Shown here: in pieces, positions 37,503 to 45,300 of the stretch
How positions within the stretch are numbered: position 1 is the first letter of the stretch
Layout: each line of letters begins with the position of its first letter
Assembly: GCA_021773275.1 (NCBI GenBank)
Contig: JAJFKJ010000028.1
Location: forward strand, 1 to 64,000
Length of the DNA: 64,000 nt
DNA from: Gammaproteobacteria bacterium
GTDB lineage: Bacteria > Pseudomonadota > Gammaproteobacteria > JABCZS01
Reading direction: 5' to 3'
Translations under genes and position numbers: made by a program
Notes under the pieces: generated by a model
Database searches by the model: none
Seen by the model: the letters and a program-made list of their open reading frames with translations, nothing else
What the model was told of the DNA's origin: nothing

Positions 37503-37972
37503 ACAATTTAGCAAAAACGGTATTAACAAACCCGGTCCACTTTTTGGCATTTGGTTTTGGTTCGGGCTTGTCGCCTAAAGCCCCTGGCACTATGGGTACT
37601 CTGGTTGCGCTGCCAATAATTTGGTTTATGCAGTATCTTAGTTTTGAAGCCTATATAGTGATTACGCTGTTAGTGACGGTGCTAGGTACTGTGCTAGCGC
37701 ATTATTCGAGTAAGTGGTTGGGCGTACATGATCATTCTGGCATAGTCATCGATGAAATTGCGGGCATGATGTGGGTCATGGCCTGGTTCCCAGTCAATTT
37801 TGTGACTCTTTTAATAGGCTTCGTTCTGTTCCGCATTTTTGATATTCTCAAGCCATTCCCCATCCGTTGGTTAGATCGTCATGTACAGGGCGGTATAGGC
37901 ATTATGGTAGATGATCTATTGGCATCGGTGTTTACCATTGTAATCATGGCTCTGCTTTTTACCCTTATTTGA
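37499..37972 (+). CDS. pgpA: Phosphatidylglycerophosphatase A
   Basis: PgpA dephosphorylates phosphatidylglycerophosphate to phosphatidylglycerol in the inner membrane. The 157-residue protein starts at 37499 (ATGA overlap with thiL). It contains GFGSGLSPKAPGTMGTL, the motif DHSGIVIDEIAGM, and three to four membrane helices. Last gene of the rib-nusB-thiL-pgpA series. Confidence 0.93.
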   Translation: MNNLAKTVLTNPVHFLAFGFGSGLSPKAPGTMGTLVALPIIWFMQYLSFEAYIVITLLVTVLGTVLAHYSSKWLGVHDHSGIVIDEIAGMMWVMAWFPVNFVTLLIGFVLFRIFDILKPFPIRWLDRHVQGGIGIMVDDLLASVFTIVIMALLFTLI

Positions 37973-38016
37973 CGCGCGCGTGACGACGGCTATACTGATA
38001 GTTAGAAAGCACAAAA

Positions 38017-38022
38017 TATAAT
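38017..38022 (+). promoter_or_regulatory. Candidate -10 box upstream of the cNMP-binding/CPBP gene
   Basis: A perfect TATAAT lies 45 bases before the start of the next gene in an AT-rich stretch. I see no good -35 hexamer at the usual distance, so the promoter call is tentative. Confidence 0.35.
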
Positions 38023-38066
38023 CTATATATATAGCTAATAATAGATGCCGAATTCAAGGTACAAGT

Positions 38067-39233
38067 ATGCAGGAAATTCTGACGGCACAGGCTCGCGAGA
38101 TGATTCGGGCTAATCCCTTGTTCTCCAACTTAGATGAAGAGCAAATGGACGAGCTTCTGGGCATCATGTATGAAGAAAAAGTCAGTGTGGGCGTGAATGT
38201 AGTACAAGAAGGCGAGCCAGGCGACACCGTATACATCATTCGTGCAGGCCGTGCAGAAGTACTCAAAGAAGACGATAACGGCGAATACCATCACATTGCT
38301 ATGCTGAAGCCCGGTGATGTGATTGGTGAAATTTCACTCATTGATAAACGTCCGCGTTCTGCCACGGTGCGTGCCGTAGAAGATACCAAGCTCATCAGTC
38401 TGAATGTTGATGAACTCTACAAGCATTCAAAGCCAGAGGTTTCTTTAGTTAGCATATTAAAAGTTAATTTTGCGACAACCTTGAGCCACAACATCAGAAA
38501 ACTTAATACGCGCACGGTCGTTAAATTAAAAGATCAGCTCAAGCGCTCTCAAAAACAAATATTTCTGGGCCAGTATATTTTTGCGCTCATGACGTTGGTG
38601 AGCCTCTATATACTTTCAATGAGTGTGTTTAATTCCCTTGTACCCCTGCGATCTAGTACAGCTTATTTGTCGGTACCTGTGATTATTTTATTTGCAATCG
38701 CATTTTATCAGATTATCAGCAAGAGTCAGTTCAATATGAGAACTTTTGGGCTGACGCTCGATGGTTGGCGATTTAGCGTGATGGATAGTTTATTGCTGAC
38801 AGTCGGCGTGATGATGCCAGTAATCATGCTAGCAAAAATCTTATTTATTTTCTTCATGCCTAGCATGGTAGAAGCACCTCTATTTTTTTATGAAGGCATG
38901 TTGGCGGGCTTGAATGAAAAAGAAATTTTCTTAATAATAATCGCCTTCTTTTGCTATGCCCCCTTGGTCGAGTTTATGGCGCGTGGTGTTTGTCAGACCT
39001 CATTTATGATGTTTTTAACGCATAAGAACCGTCGCTGGCAGGCGATATTACTTGCCGCTATGTTTTTTAGCTTATCTCACTCACACATATCTGTATTATT
39101 AGCCCTGGCCACATTTGCTCTGGGTATATTTTGGGGCTGGCTCTATACTCGGCATACCACGCTTATCGGGGTCATGCTCTCACATCTATTATTGGGCTAT
39201 TTTGGCTTATTTATCGTTGGCTTTGACTTTTAA
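38067..39233 (+). CDS. Cyclic-nucleotide-binding domain fused to a CPBP-family membrane protein
   Basis: The 388-residue protein has an N-terminal cNMP-binding fold at about 15-120 (VVQEGEPGDTVYIIRAGRAEV, then the phosphate-cassette-like GEISLIDKRPRSATV). A helical linker follows at about 130-165 and a polytopic membrane domain at about 170-388. The last part matches CPBP (Rce1-like) intramembrane proteases: PLVEFMARGVC in place of EExxxRG, FSLSHSH for FxxxH, and a final membrane His in GVMLSHLLLG. The first Glu of the EE pair is missing (Val), so protease activity is doubtful. It has no HTH, so the cNMP domain is unlikely to act as a transcription factor. Confidence 0.82.
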   Translation: MQEILTAQAREMIRANPLFSNLDEEQMDELLGIMYEEKVSVGVNVVQEGEPGDTVYIIRAGRAEVLKEDDNGEYHHIAMLKPGDVIGEISLIDKRPRSATVRAVEDTKLISLNVDELYKHSKPEVSLVSILKVNFATTLSHNIRKLNTRTVVKLKDQLKRSQKQIFLGQYIFALMTLVSLYILSMSVFNSLVPLRSSTAYLSVPVIILFAIAFYQIISKSQFNMRTFGLTLDGWRFSVMDSLLLTVGVMMPVIMLAKILFIFFMPSMVEAPLFFYEGMLAGLNEKEIFLIIIAFFCYAPLVEFMARGVCQTSFMMFLTHKNRRWQAILLAAMFFSLSHSHISVLLALATFALGIFWGWLYTRHTTLIGVMLSHLLLGYFGLFIVGFDF

Positions 39234-39292
39234 TTAGGCTAGACTAGAATAAGTTGAACTGGAAAACTTTGCTTATTGCTATGGAGAAGGCT

Positions 39293-39490
39293 ATGTCAGA
39301 CGAAATTTTAATTGTTGTTTCAAAATTAAAAAAATATGTTAAAGATCAATCAGAAATGAACACTTCTGGTAATGTTGCGGCCGCGCTATCTGATAAATTG
39401 CGCAGCCTTTGCGATAAGGCTATCGCCAAAGCTAAGTCAGAAGGTCGGAAAACTGTGATGGACAGAGATTTCGATTCATCTGAATTTTGA
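39293..39490 (+). CDS. Small bacterial histone-fold protein
   Basis: The 65-residue protein fits a single histone fold: a short helix (about 8-17, VVSKLKKYVK), a loop with N-T-S-G-N, a long central helix (28-49, ending in AIAKAKSE), and the loop 2 signature GRKTVMDRDF at 51-60. The R-K-T-V and R-D elements match archaeal histones and the Bdellovibrio-type bacterial histones. The C-terminal helix is very short. The ATG at 39293 follows GGAGAAGG; ATGs at 39254 and 39281 would add non-histone residues. It is not HU or IHF. Probably dimeric and DNA-binding by analogy; its targets are unknown. Confidence 0.75.
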   Translation: MSDEILIVVSKLKKYVKDQSEMNTSGNVAAALSDKLRSLCDKAIAKAKSEGRKTVMDRDFDSSEF

Positions 39491-39524
39491 TATCTATTAA
39501 CTTAGTTGAAATTCAAAAATATGT

Positions 39525-39552
39525 AGGGCTGCTTGTATTAACAAGTGGCCCT
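39525..39552 (+). terminator. Hairpin terminator after the histone-fold gene
   Basis: A 12-base-pair stem (AGGGCTGCTTGT with ACAAGTGGCCCT, two G-T wobbles) with the loop ATTA lies 35 bases after the stop codon. Only a weak U-tract (ATTCTTAT) follows. It probably separates the histone gene from the exporter gene, which begins 20 bases later. Confidence 0.55.
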
Positions 39553-39571
39553 ATTCTTATGAGCTAAAACT

Positions 39572-42304
39572 ATGTATTTAATCGATGGCTTATTAACCCT
39601 CGGGTATCGATATAGAATTATCACCCTACTCATCGTTGCTATCTTTAGTCTTTTAGCATGGCAAGGTCTAGCACATCTCACCGTTGATACTGATCTTGAG
39701 AACCTCATCAGTTCAAATGTTAATCGAGCTTTGTATGACGAACTGAATGAAGAATTCAATGTCGATGGCGTCACGGTTGTTTTTGTGCAAGACAAAAATT
39801 TATTTTCCGTAGAAAAATTAGAAAAATTAAAAGCTCTTGAGCAAGCGCTGATGGCGCATGCCGATGTTGAAAAAATCGACAGCGTATTTACCACTAACAG
39901 CTTAAAAACAAGCGGGGTCGAGTTAGTAAATGCGCCTATTATAGAAAACTTACCTGAAACGCAAGCACAAGCCGATGTTATATATAAAGAAGCTGTCGAA
40001 CATCCATTATTACAGGGCACGCTGGTTTCAAGTGATGGCCAGTCAACAGCCCTGAATGTCACTATAATAGATGGTGTGGATAGCACCAAAGAAAACGTAG
40101 AGTTTTACGATGAACTTCAAGATATTTTGCGTGACTACCAATACGAATTTGATAATATATTTCAAATGGGCGACCCCCGTTTAACCAGCGTGCAATACCG
40201 CTCTATTTTCAAAGACCTATTTACCCTAGGCCCGATATCGCTTTTGCTTTTGATATCTGTTTTATTTTTATTTTTTTTGAATGCATCTTCTTTTGTACTG
40301 CCTGCTGTAACAGCCGGCATTAGTCTTTTATGGACATTTGGATTCATGGGGTATGTCGGTATACCCGTTAACCTTCTAATTGTCATGCTGCCTACCTTGG
40401 TTATCGTGATGGGTGCAACCGAAGACACACACATGCTTTCAAGCTACCTTGAAATGTTTGATGAAAAGGGCAGTACAGCTGTTACGCGGCGCACAGCAAC
40501 ACAGTTTATGATGAAAAAAGTAAGCTTGCCTGTAATACTGGCTGCCGTGACAACTTGGTTCGGTTTTGCAGTAAGCCAATTTAGCAGCATTACGATGATT
40601 AAACAGTTTGCACAAGCAGCTTCATTTTCATTTCTTGCGAATGCCGTCGTCACAATATTATTAGTGCCTTGCTATTTGGCTACGGTAGGGCCAAAACCTA
40701 AAAGAGGAACGTTATTATTTAACCCTTATGAAGGCATGGCAACGGTGGTAATGTATATTGTGAAACGTCATCCGGTTTTCATCATTATGATCTGCTCATT
40801 GATTACAGGGATTATGCTGGTGCTTGCAGGCAGAGTTTATGTCAATACCGCACCTTTATCTTTCTTTCACCAGCACCACGATGTCGTGCAAGATGCAGAT
40901 CAGCTGCATGAAGAGCTGGCGGGCATCAGTAGCTTTTTTGTGACCTTAGAGCTGGATGATAAGCAAGCATTTAAAGAACCGAACAATCTTAATACCGTTA
41001 AAGATACCGTTGATATTATTAATTCGTACGAAGAAATAGATTTTGCTACAGGCCTAACAGATTATATTATTTATATTAATCAAGAGGCGCATCAAGGTGA
41101 TGAGGCCTATGCTGCCATACCAGACAATCAACAGGAAGTAGAGCAGTATCTAGAATATTTTCGAGAGGATGACCTCAGTAAGTTTGTCAATAAAGATTAC
41201 ACGCGCGTTAATATTGTTGTTCGCCACAACATTAACAATTCTCGCGACTTGGACGCCTTGTTGCTTGATATTGATGGCGTCTTGCAAGAAGAACTTCCTG
41301 AATACGTTACCTACCATATAACAGGTAAGGACTTGCTGATCAATGCATCTGTGTCTGAATTATTGAAATCGCAAATTATTTCTATCGCCTATCTAATAAT
41401 AGCGATATTTTTGATAATCTCAGTGTTATTTACATCAAAATTGGCGGGTGCGATCGCTATGATTCCAAATCTTGTACCGATCGTTATTTTATTTGGCTTG
41501 ATGGGTTTGTTTGGTATGCCCTTAAACCCGGGTACAACGCTAGTCGCTGTTATTTTGATCAGTATTGCGGTTGACGATACCATTCATCTATTCCATGCGT
41601 ACATCCATGAATGCCGCCGTGAAATGGATAATGACCAGGCAATTATGAATGCACTGAAAACGCAGTTCCGACCGGTAATTACAACTTCTTTTGCGCTAGC
41701 AATAGGTTTTGGTTCGTTGATGTTTTCTGACATCAAGATCAATGCCTCATTTGGCATGCTTGCGGCTATTTCAATATTGCTTGCGATGATCTGCGATTTA
41801 CTCTTAACCCCCGTTATTTTATCGGGTGTGCGAATTGTCAGTTTGTATAATATATTGTCGATGCATTTGATTAAAGGCGTTGTACAAAAAAGCTTACTGT
41901 TCGAAGACATGTCACCTTATGAGGTTAAAAAAGCAATACTATTATGTACAATGCGAGAGTATAAACTCGGCGACAACATCATTGTGCAGGGGCAAGATGA
42001 CAATGAAATGTATTTAATAGTAAAAGGCCAGGTTGCTGTTTATCGCGAAAATGAAGATGGTAAAACACAACAAATAGCTGAATTGCAAGCAGGTGAGATA
42101 TTTGGCGAGATGGCCTATATCCGAAAAATACAGCGTACGGCAACAGTCCAAGCAACAGCACCCACCAGCTTAATACTATTTAATGAAAAGCAGCTCAGCA
42201 TGAATATGCGAGCACATCCGAAACTGGCGTATAAAATGTCGCTCAACATAGCTCGTATTTTGAGTGCGCGCCTAGAGGCCACTACGCAGAAAGTTACAAC
42301 TTAA
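39572..42304 (+). CDS. MMPL/RND-type exporter with a C-terminal cyclic-nucleotide-binding domain
   Basis: The 910-residue protein is an RND-superfamily exporter of the MMPL/HpnN-like type. It has one N-terminal helix (14-35), a periplasmic loop at about 40-210, a block of helices at about 215-370, a second periplasmic loop at about 430-600, and a second block of helices at about 605-760. The helix motif GATEDTHML near 285 and its counterpart SIAVDDTIHLFHAY near 665 are typical. A complete cNMP-binding domain is added at about 780-900 (IIVQGQDDNEMYLIVKGQ, then GEIFGEMAYIRKIQRTATV). Substrates of relatives are lipids or hopanoids; this one is unknown. No membrane-fusion protein gene is adjacent. 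Confidence 0.87.
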   Translation: MYLIDGLLTLGYRYRIITLLIVAIFSLLAWQGLAHLTVDTDLENLISSNVNRALYDELNEEFNVDGVTVVFVQDKNLFSVEKLEKLKALEQALMAHADVEKIDSVFTTNSLKTSGVELVNAPIIENLPETQAQADVIYKEAVEHPLLQGTLVSSDGQSTALNVTIIDGVDSTKENVEFYDELQDILRDYQYEFDNIFQMGDPRLTSVQYRSIFKDLFTLGPISLLLLISVLFLFFLNASSFVLPAVTAGISLLWTFGFMGYVGIPVNLLIVMLPTLVIVMGATEDTHMLSSYLEMFDEKGSTAVTRRTATQFMMKKVSLPVILAAVTTWFGFAVSQFSSITMIKQFAQAASFSFLANAVVTILLVPCYLATVGPKPKRGTLLFNPYEGMATVVMYIVKRHPVFIIMICSLITGIMLVLAGRVYVNTAPLSFFHQHHDVVQDADQLHEELAGISSFFVTLELDDKQAFKEPNNLNTVKDTVDIINSYEEIDFATGLTDYIIYINQEAHQGDEAYAAIPDNQQEVEQYLEYFREDDLSKFVNKDYTRVNIVVRHNINNSRDLDALLLDIDGVLQEELPEYVTYHITGKDLLINASVSELLKSQIISIAYLIIAIFLIISVLFTSKLAGAIAMIPNLVPIVILFGLMGLFGMPLNPGTTLVAVILISIAVDDTIHLFHAYIHECRREMDNDQAIMNALKTQFRPVITTSFALAIGFGSLMFSDIKINASFGMLAAISILLAMICDLLLTPVILSGVRIVSLYNILSMHLIKGVVQKSLLFEDMSPYEVKKAILLCTMREYKLGDNIIVQGQDDNEMYLIVKGQVAVYRENEDGKTQQIAELQAGEIFGEMAYIRKIQRTATVQATAPTSLILFNEKQLSMNMRAHPKLAYKMSLNIARILSARLEATTQKVTT

Positions 42305-42309
42305 TGTGA

Positions 42310-42315
42310 TATAAT
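42310..42315 (+). promoter_or_regulatory. Extended -10 element next to the start of a small membrane-protein gene
   Basis: TGATATAAT (42307-42315) is a perfect extended -10 sequence. Transcription would begin about seven bases later, at or near the ATG at 42322, which suggests a leaderless transcript. Confidence 0.45.
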
Positions 42316-42321
42316 ACGTTC

Positions 42322-42591
42322 ATGATTAGAAGCTTATTCTCAATTATTGTATCAGTCTTTATGGCCATCGTGGCCCTAGGCCTGCTTGTGGCATTATTTG
42401 CCATAGGCTTGGTGGTGTTATGGTATTTGTTGATTATTATTGCGGTCGTATGGGCAGCAAGACGCATCTATTACTTCTTTAAAGGTTCACCGCCGCCTTC
42501 AGTGAGCCAGCAATATACACAATATTCTTCACGTTACCGTGAGCAATTTGATCGCAAGCCTAAAGGGCGTATTATCGACCCTGACGAATAA
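42322..42591 (+). CDS. Small membrane protein of unknown function
   Basis: The 89-residue protein has one long or two short membrane helices at about 5-55, followed by a basic, hydrophilic tail (YSSRYREQFDRKPKGRI). I recognise no family. It starts 17 bases after the exporter gene but appears to have its own extended -10 promoter and no Shine-Dalgarno sequence; an in-frame ATG at 42361 would remove half of the first helix. Confidence 0.65.
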   Translation: MIRSLFSIIVSVFMAIVALGLLVALFAIGLVVLWYLLIIIAVVWAARRIYYFFKGSPPPSVSQQYTQYSSRYREQFDRKPKGRIIDPDE

Positions 42592-42610
42592 GTTATAACG
42601 TTTGTTAAAG

Positions 42611-43966
42611 TTACCTGCAGTTTCTTTTTGCTGTAGGAGAAGTTTGCGCGCCCTCAGAGTTTTCACGTTTTCCAAGTACTGAAGCTGGTGGCTTTGCATC
42701 CGCTTCAAAATTCAAATCGCGTGCCGCACCAGGTCCAGCAGCTGCAGTGTAACGAGGCTGAAGCGCTCTACGATGTGTTGGGCTGTTAGGCATAGCTGTT
42801 GGTGCAGGTATACTCATTATTAAAACTTTACTTGTCGCAGCAGTCTGATTGCTTTCATTTTCATCGTCATCGTTATTATCATTATTAGTGTTTGATGGAT
42901 CTGATTGCTGAGCAGCTTGTTCTTCAGCCGCATAATTTTGACTTAAAATTCTGCTCGCAGTAAGCTCGGGTGAATGCTCATTACCTTCGGCTTGTGCAGC
43001 AGCCATAAGTGCTGATTTTCTGCCTGGGCTCATAGATGCAACAGTAAGCTTGGCTTTTTCTTGTTGTTGAGATGCGACGGCAAATGATGTCATAATCGTT
43101 TGCTGCCCTTTAACTAATGGTAGAGATTTTTTAGGTTTACTTTTTTGTTTTTGACTTCCAGAAGCACTAGAGTTTCCGCTTAAATTAGCGGTAGCGTTAT
43201 GGTTACTGACAACTTGTTCTTCAGGCGTATGTCTTTGAGTGGTAATTTTTTTAAAAAAATCATCGATTTTTTGCGTGCCAGACTTTGCATTTTCTTCTTC
43301 AATTTTTTGAGCTTTCGCTTGTTTTTTAGCTTCTTCTTTTAAGGCTTCTGCCTGACGTGCTTCTTCAGGGTTTAATTCTTCTTTATAAAGTTTAGCATCC
43401 GGCGCATTCTTCTTGATGGCATCACCAAGTTGCTGGGCAATAGGTTTTTCTTCGCTGTAAAGTGCTCTTACAAAATGACGTTTTACCTCTTTATAAAAGG
43501 GTAGGGAAATTTCTGGCCCAACACCACGGTGTACAGTGATATCTTCAAGACCTGTGCCTTGGCGCAGTGCAATAGCTGTGACAGCCGAACTTGTGCTAGA
43601 TTTTAATGCATAGAAATTGCTGCCATTTAGCTCATCATAAAGCATGATAGTTTGCGTGACAGGGCTAGGAGCCGAGCTACGCGCTTGCTGTAGGGTGTTT
43701 AAGCGACTGGCAATGTACTTCAAGCCGGGGTTAGGCTGTTTGCCAGTTTTTGCGATAACTAGAGTGCCATCGTGGAGTAGTTTATCTAAGGCCGTAGCGA
43801 TAACACCGGCATCGTTAACTGAATTTTGATTAAGGGGTTTTGCTAGCGCATCGAGGCGTTGGTCCCATTCGCTATCAGGCACAGAAAAGCTCAAAGCGGC
43901 CGGGTTCCAGACGCTCAAATAACCTTCTTTATCGCGTTCGTTAATACGGGAAATCTTCTTGGGCAT
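42611..43966 (-). CDS. Candidate Dot/Icm effector with PIP-box-like and nuclear-localisation-like motifs
   Basis: The 451-residue protein (ATG at 43966; 22 more residues if read from 44032) has no signal peptide or membrane helix. Residues 1-190 look globular and are not recognised. A Lys/Glu-rich coiled-coil-like stretch follows at 192-228, and the rest is low-complexity, with an Asn/Asp/Glu-rich run near 357-373. Two short motifs stand out: TQKIDDFFK at 231-239 and QQTIMTSF at 288-295, both close to the PCNA-interacting peptide (PIP box). The C-terminus carries KR, 12 residues, then KRNCR (433-451), which fits a bipartite nuclear localisation signal. Candidate eukaryote-directed effector; enzymatic function unknown. 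Confidence 0.7.
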   Translation of the reverse strand: MPKKISRINERDKEGYLSVWNPAALSFSVPDSEWDQRLDALAKPLNQNSVNDAGVIATALDKLLHDGTLVIAKTGKQPNPGLKYIASRLNTLQQARSSAPSPVTQTIMLYDELNGSNFYALKSSTSSAVTAIALRQGTGLEDITVHRGVGPEISLPFYKEVKRHFVRALYSEEKPIAQQLGDAIKKNAPDAKLYKEELNPEEARQAEALKEEAKKQAKAQKIEEENAKSGTQKIDDFFKKITTQRHTPEEQVVSNHNATANLSGNSSASGSQKQKSKPKKSLPLVKGQQTIMTSFAVASQQQEKAKLTVASMSPGRKSALMAAAQAEGNEHSPELTASRILSQNYAAEEQAAQQSDPSNTNNDNNDDDENESNQTAATSKVLIMSIPAPTAMPNSPTHRRALQPRYTAAAGPGAARDLNFEADAKPPASVLGKRENSEGAQTSPTAKRNCR

Positions 43967-44105
43967 AACTGCAACCCCAGAAACAACATTCCTTATTTTT
44001 ACTACATAAACAAGTGTAACATCCTGATACACCTACAACTTAATCGAAGTTTATAATATAAAATATTTTTATGCAAGAAATGAAAAATAGCACAAATCAA
44101 AAATG

Positions 44106-44900
44106 TTAATTGTTCAAAATTTGCGCATAAGCAGAATGATTGTGAATCGACTCAAAATTTTCAGATTCAACACAAAAGCTTTTGATACGTTTATCCTGTT
44201 TGAGTTGTGCGGCCACATCACGTACAGCGTCTTCCACGAATTTAGGGTTTTCATAGGCCCGCTCTGTGACAAACTTCTCATCCTCACGTTTAAGCATGCC
44301 ATAAAGCTCGCAAGAAGCATTTTTTTCAGCAATCTCGATGAGGTCTTCGATGGCCAGGCTAGCCGCTAGCTCTGCCTCGATGGTAATGTGAGAGCGTTGA
44401 TTATGGGCGCCATATTCTGAAATAGCTTTTGAGCAGGGGCACAGGCTAGTGACGGGCACGATTACTTTCAACATGACTTTAGCATTATCTTGATGCCATT
44501 CACCGGTTAATGTTACTTCGTAATCGAGCAGGCTTTCCACTTTAGAAATAGGTGCTTTTTTGTTAATGAAAAATGGGAAGCTTGCATGGATATAACCGCT
44601 ATCCGCATTGAGCTTTTCAGTCATTTCTTGTAGCATCCAAGAAAAAGTTTGCAAATCGAGAGGCTTATTTTGTTGCTGTAATAAATCAACAAAGCGCGAC
44701 ATGTGTGTGCCCTTATGTTGTGGTGCCAAGTTTACAAACATATCAAAATTAGCAATAGTATGTTGCGCTGTACCATCACGCATGGGTACTAGGACAGGAT
44801 GCTTTAAAGCTTTAATGCCCACTTTATCGATAGCAATTTCGCGATCGGCCATGTTGCTTTGGACATCAACGATCTGAGTTTTATTTATTGTTTCGTTCAT
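44106..44900 (-). CDS. folE2: GTP cyclohydrolase FolE2
   Basis: FolE2 (type IB GTP cyclohydrolase) makes 7,8-dihydroneopterin triphosphate from GTP, the first step of folate and queuosine synthesis, and works with metals other than zinc. From the ATG at 44900 it has 264 residues with the catalytic Cys in [20 protein letters not shown]. The start overlaps the stop of queD by one base, so the two products (substrate supplier and next enzyme of the queuosine route) are translated together. Confidence 0.94.
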   Translation of the reverse strand: MNETINKTQIVDVQSNMADREIAIDKVGIKALKHPVLVPMRDGTAQHTIANFDMFVNLAPQHKGTHMSRFVDLLQQQNKPLDLQTFSWMLQEMTEKLNADSGYIHASFPFFINKKAPISKVESLLDYEVTLTGEWHQDNAKVMLKVIVPVTSLCPCSKAISEYGAHNQRSHITIEAELAASLAIEDLIEIAEKNASCELYGMLKREDEKFVTERAYENPKFVEDAVRDVAAQLKQDKRIKSFCVESENFESIHNHSAYAQILNN

Positions 44901-45286
44901 TATGCAGTTCCTTCGCTGTAGCAAACACGGGAGCGGTCTGTCTCCCATAAAGTAACCGATTGTAGCTTCACGTTCTCACGGTTTATCACCGGGCCTATTT
45001 CATTGAATAACCATTTTGCCACGTTTTCTGCAGTGGGGATGATATTTTCAAAAAAGGGCAGATCATTTAAATGGTAGTGATCAACTTTTTCAATGGTTTG
45101 TTTAGCAGCATCTTTAACATGCTGAAAATCAATGGCCATGCCCAGGTGGTCTAACTCTTTGGCAACAAGTGTTACTTCAACCTTCCAGTTATGGCCATGC
45201 AGGCGAGCACACTTTCCTGGGTGGCCAGGAATAATATGGGAAGCTGAAAAATCAGTGCTTGTTGTCAATGTATATAGTGCGTTCAT
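44900..45286 (-). CDS. queD: 6-carboxy-5,6,7,8-tetrahydropterin synthase QueD
   Basis: QueD converts dihydroneopterin triphosphate to 6-carboxytetrahydropterin in queuosine synthesis. The 128-residue protein has zinc-binding HGH in [13 protein letters not shown], and the Cys four residues before it is the catalytic residue of the QueD type, which argues against the folate-rescue PTPS-III variant (Glu in that place). A second His-containing motif is VDHYHLND. It lies between dxs and folE2 in one minus-strand operon. Confidence 0.9.
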   Translation of the reverse strand: MNALYTLTTSTDFSASHIIPGHPGKCARLHGHNWKVEVTLVAKELDHLGMAIDFQHVKDAAKQTIEKVDHYHLNDLPFFENIIPTAENVAKWLFNEIGPVINRENVKLQSVTLWETDRSRVCYSEGTA

Positions 45287-45300
45287 GCTCTTTATCTTTT

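Noticed and set aside
39254-39292. N-terminal extension of the histone-fold protein from the ATG at 39254
   Set aside because: The Shine-Dalgarno sequence GGAGAAGG lies after that ATG and fits the ATG at 39293; the extra residues are not part of the fold.
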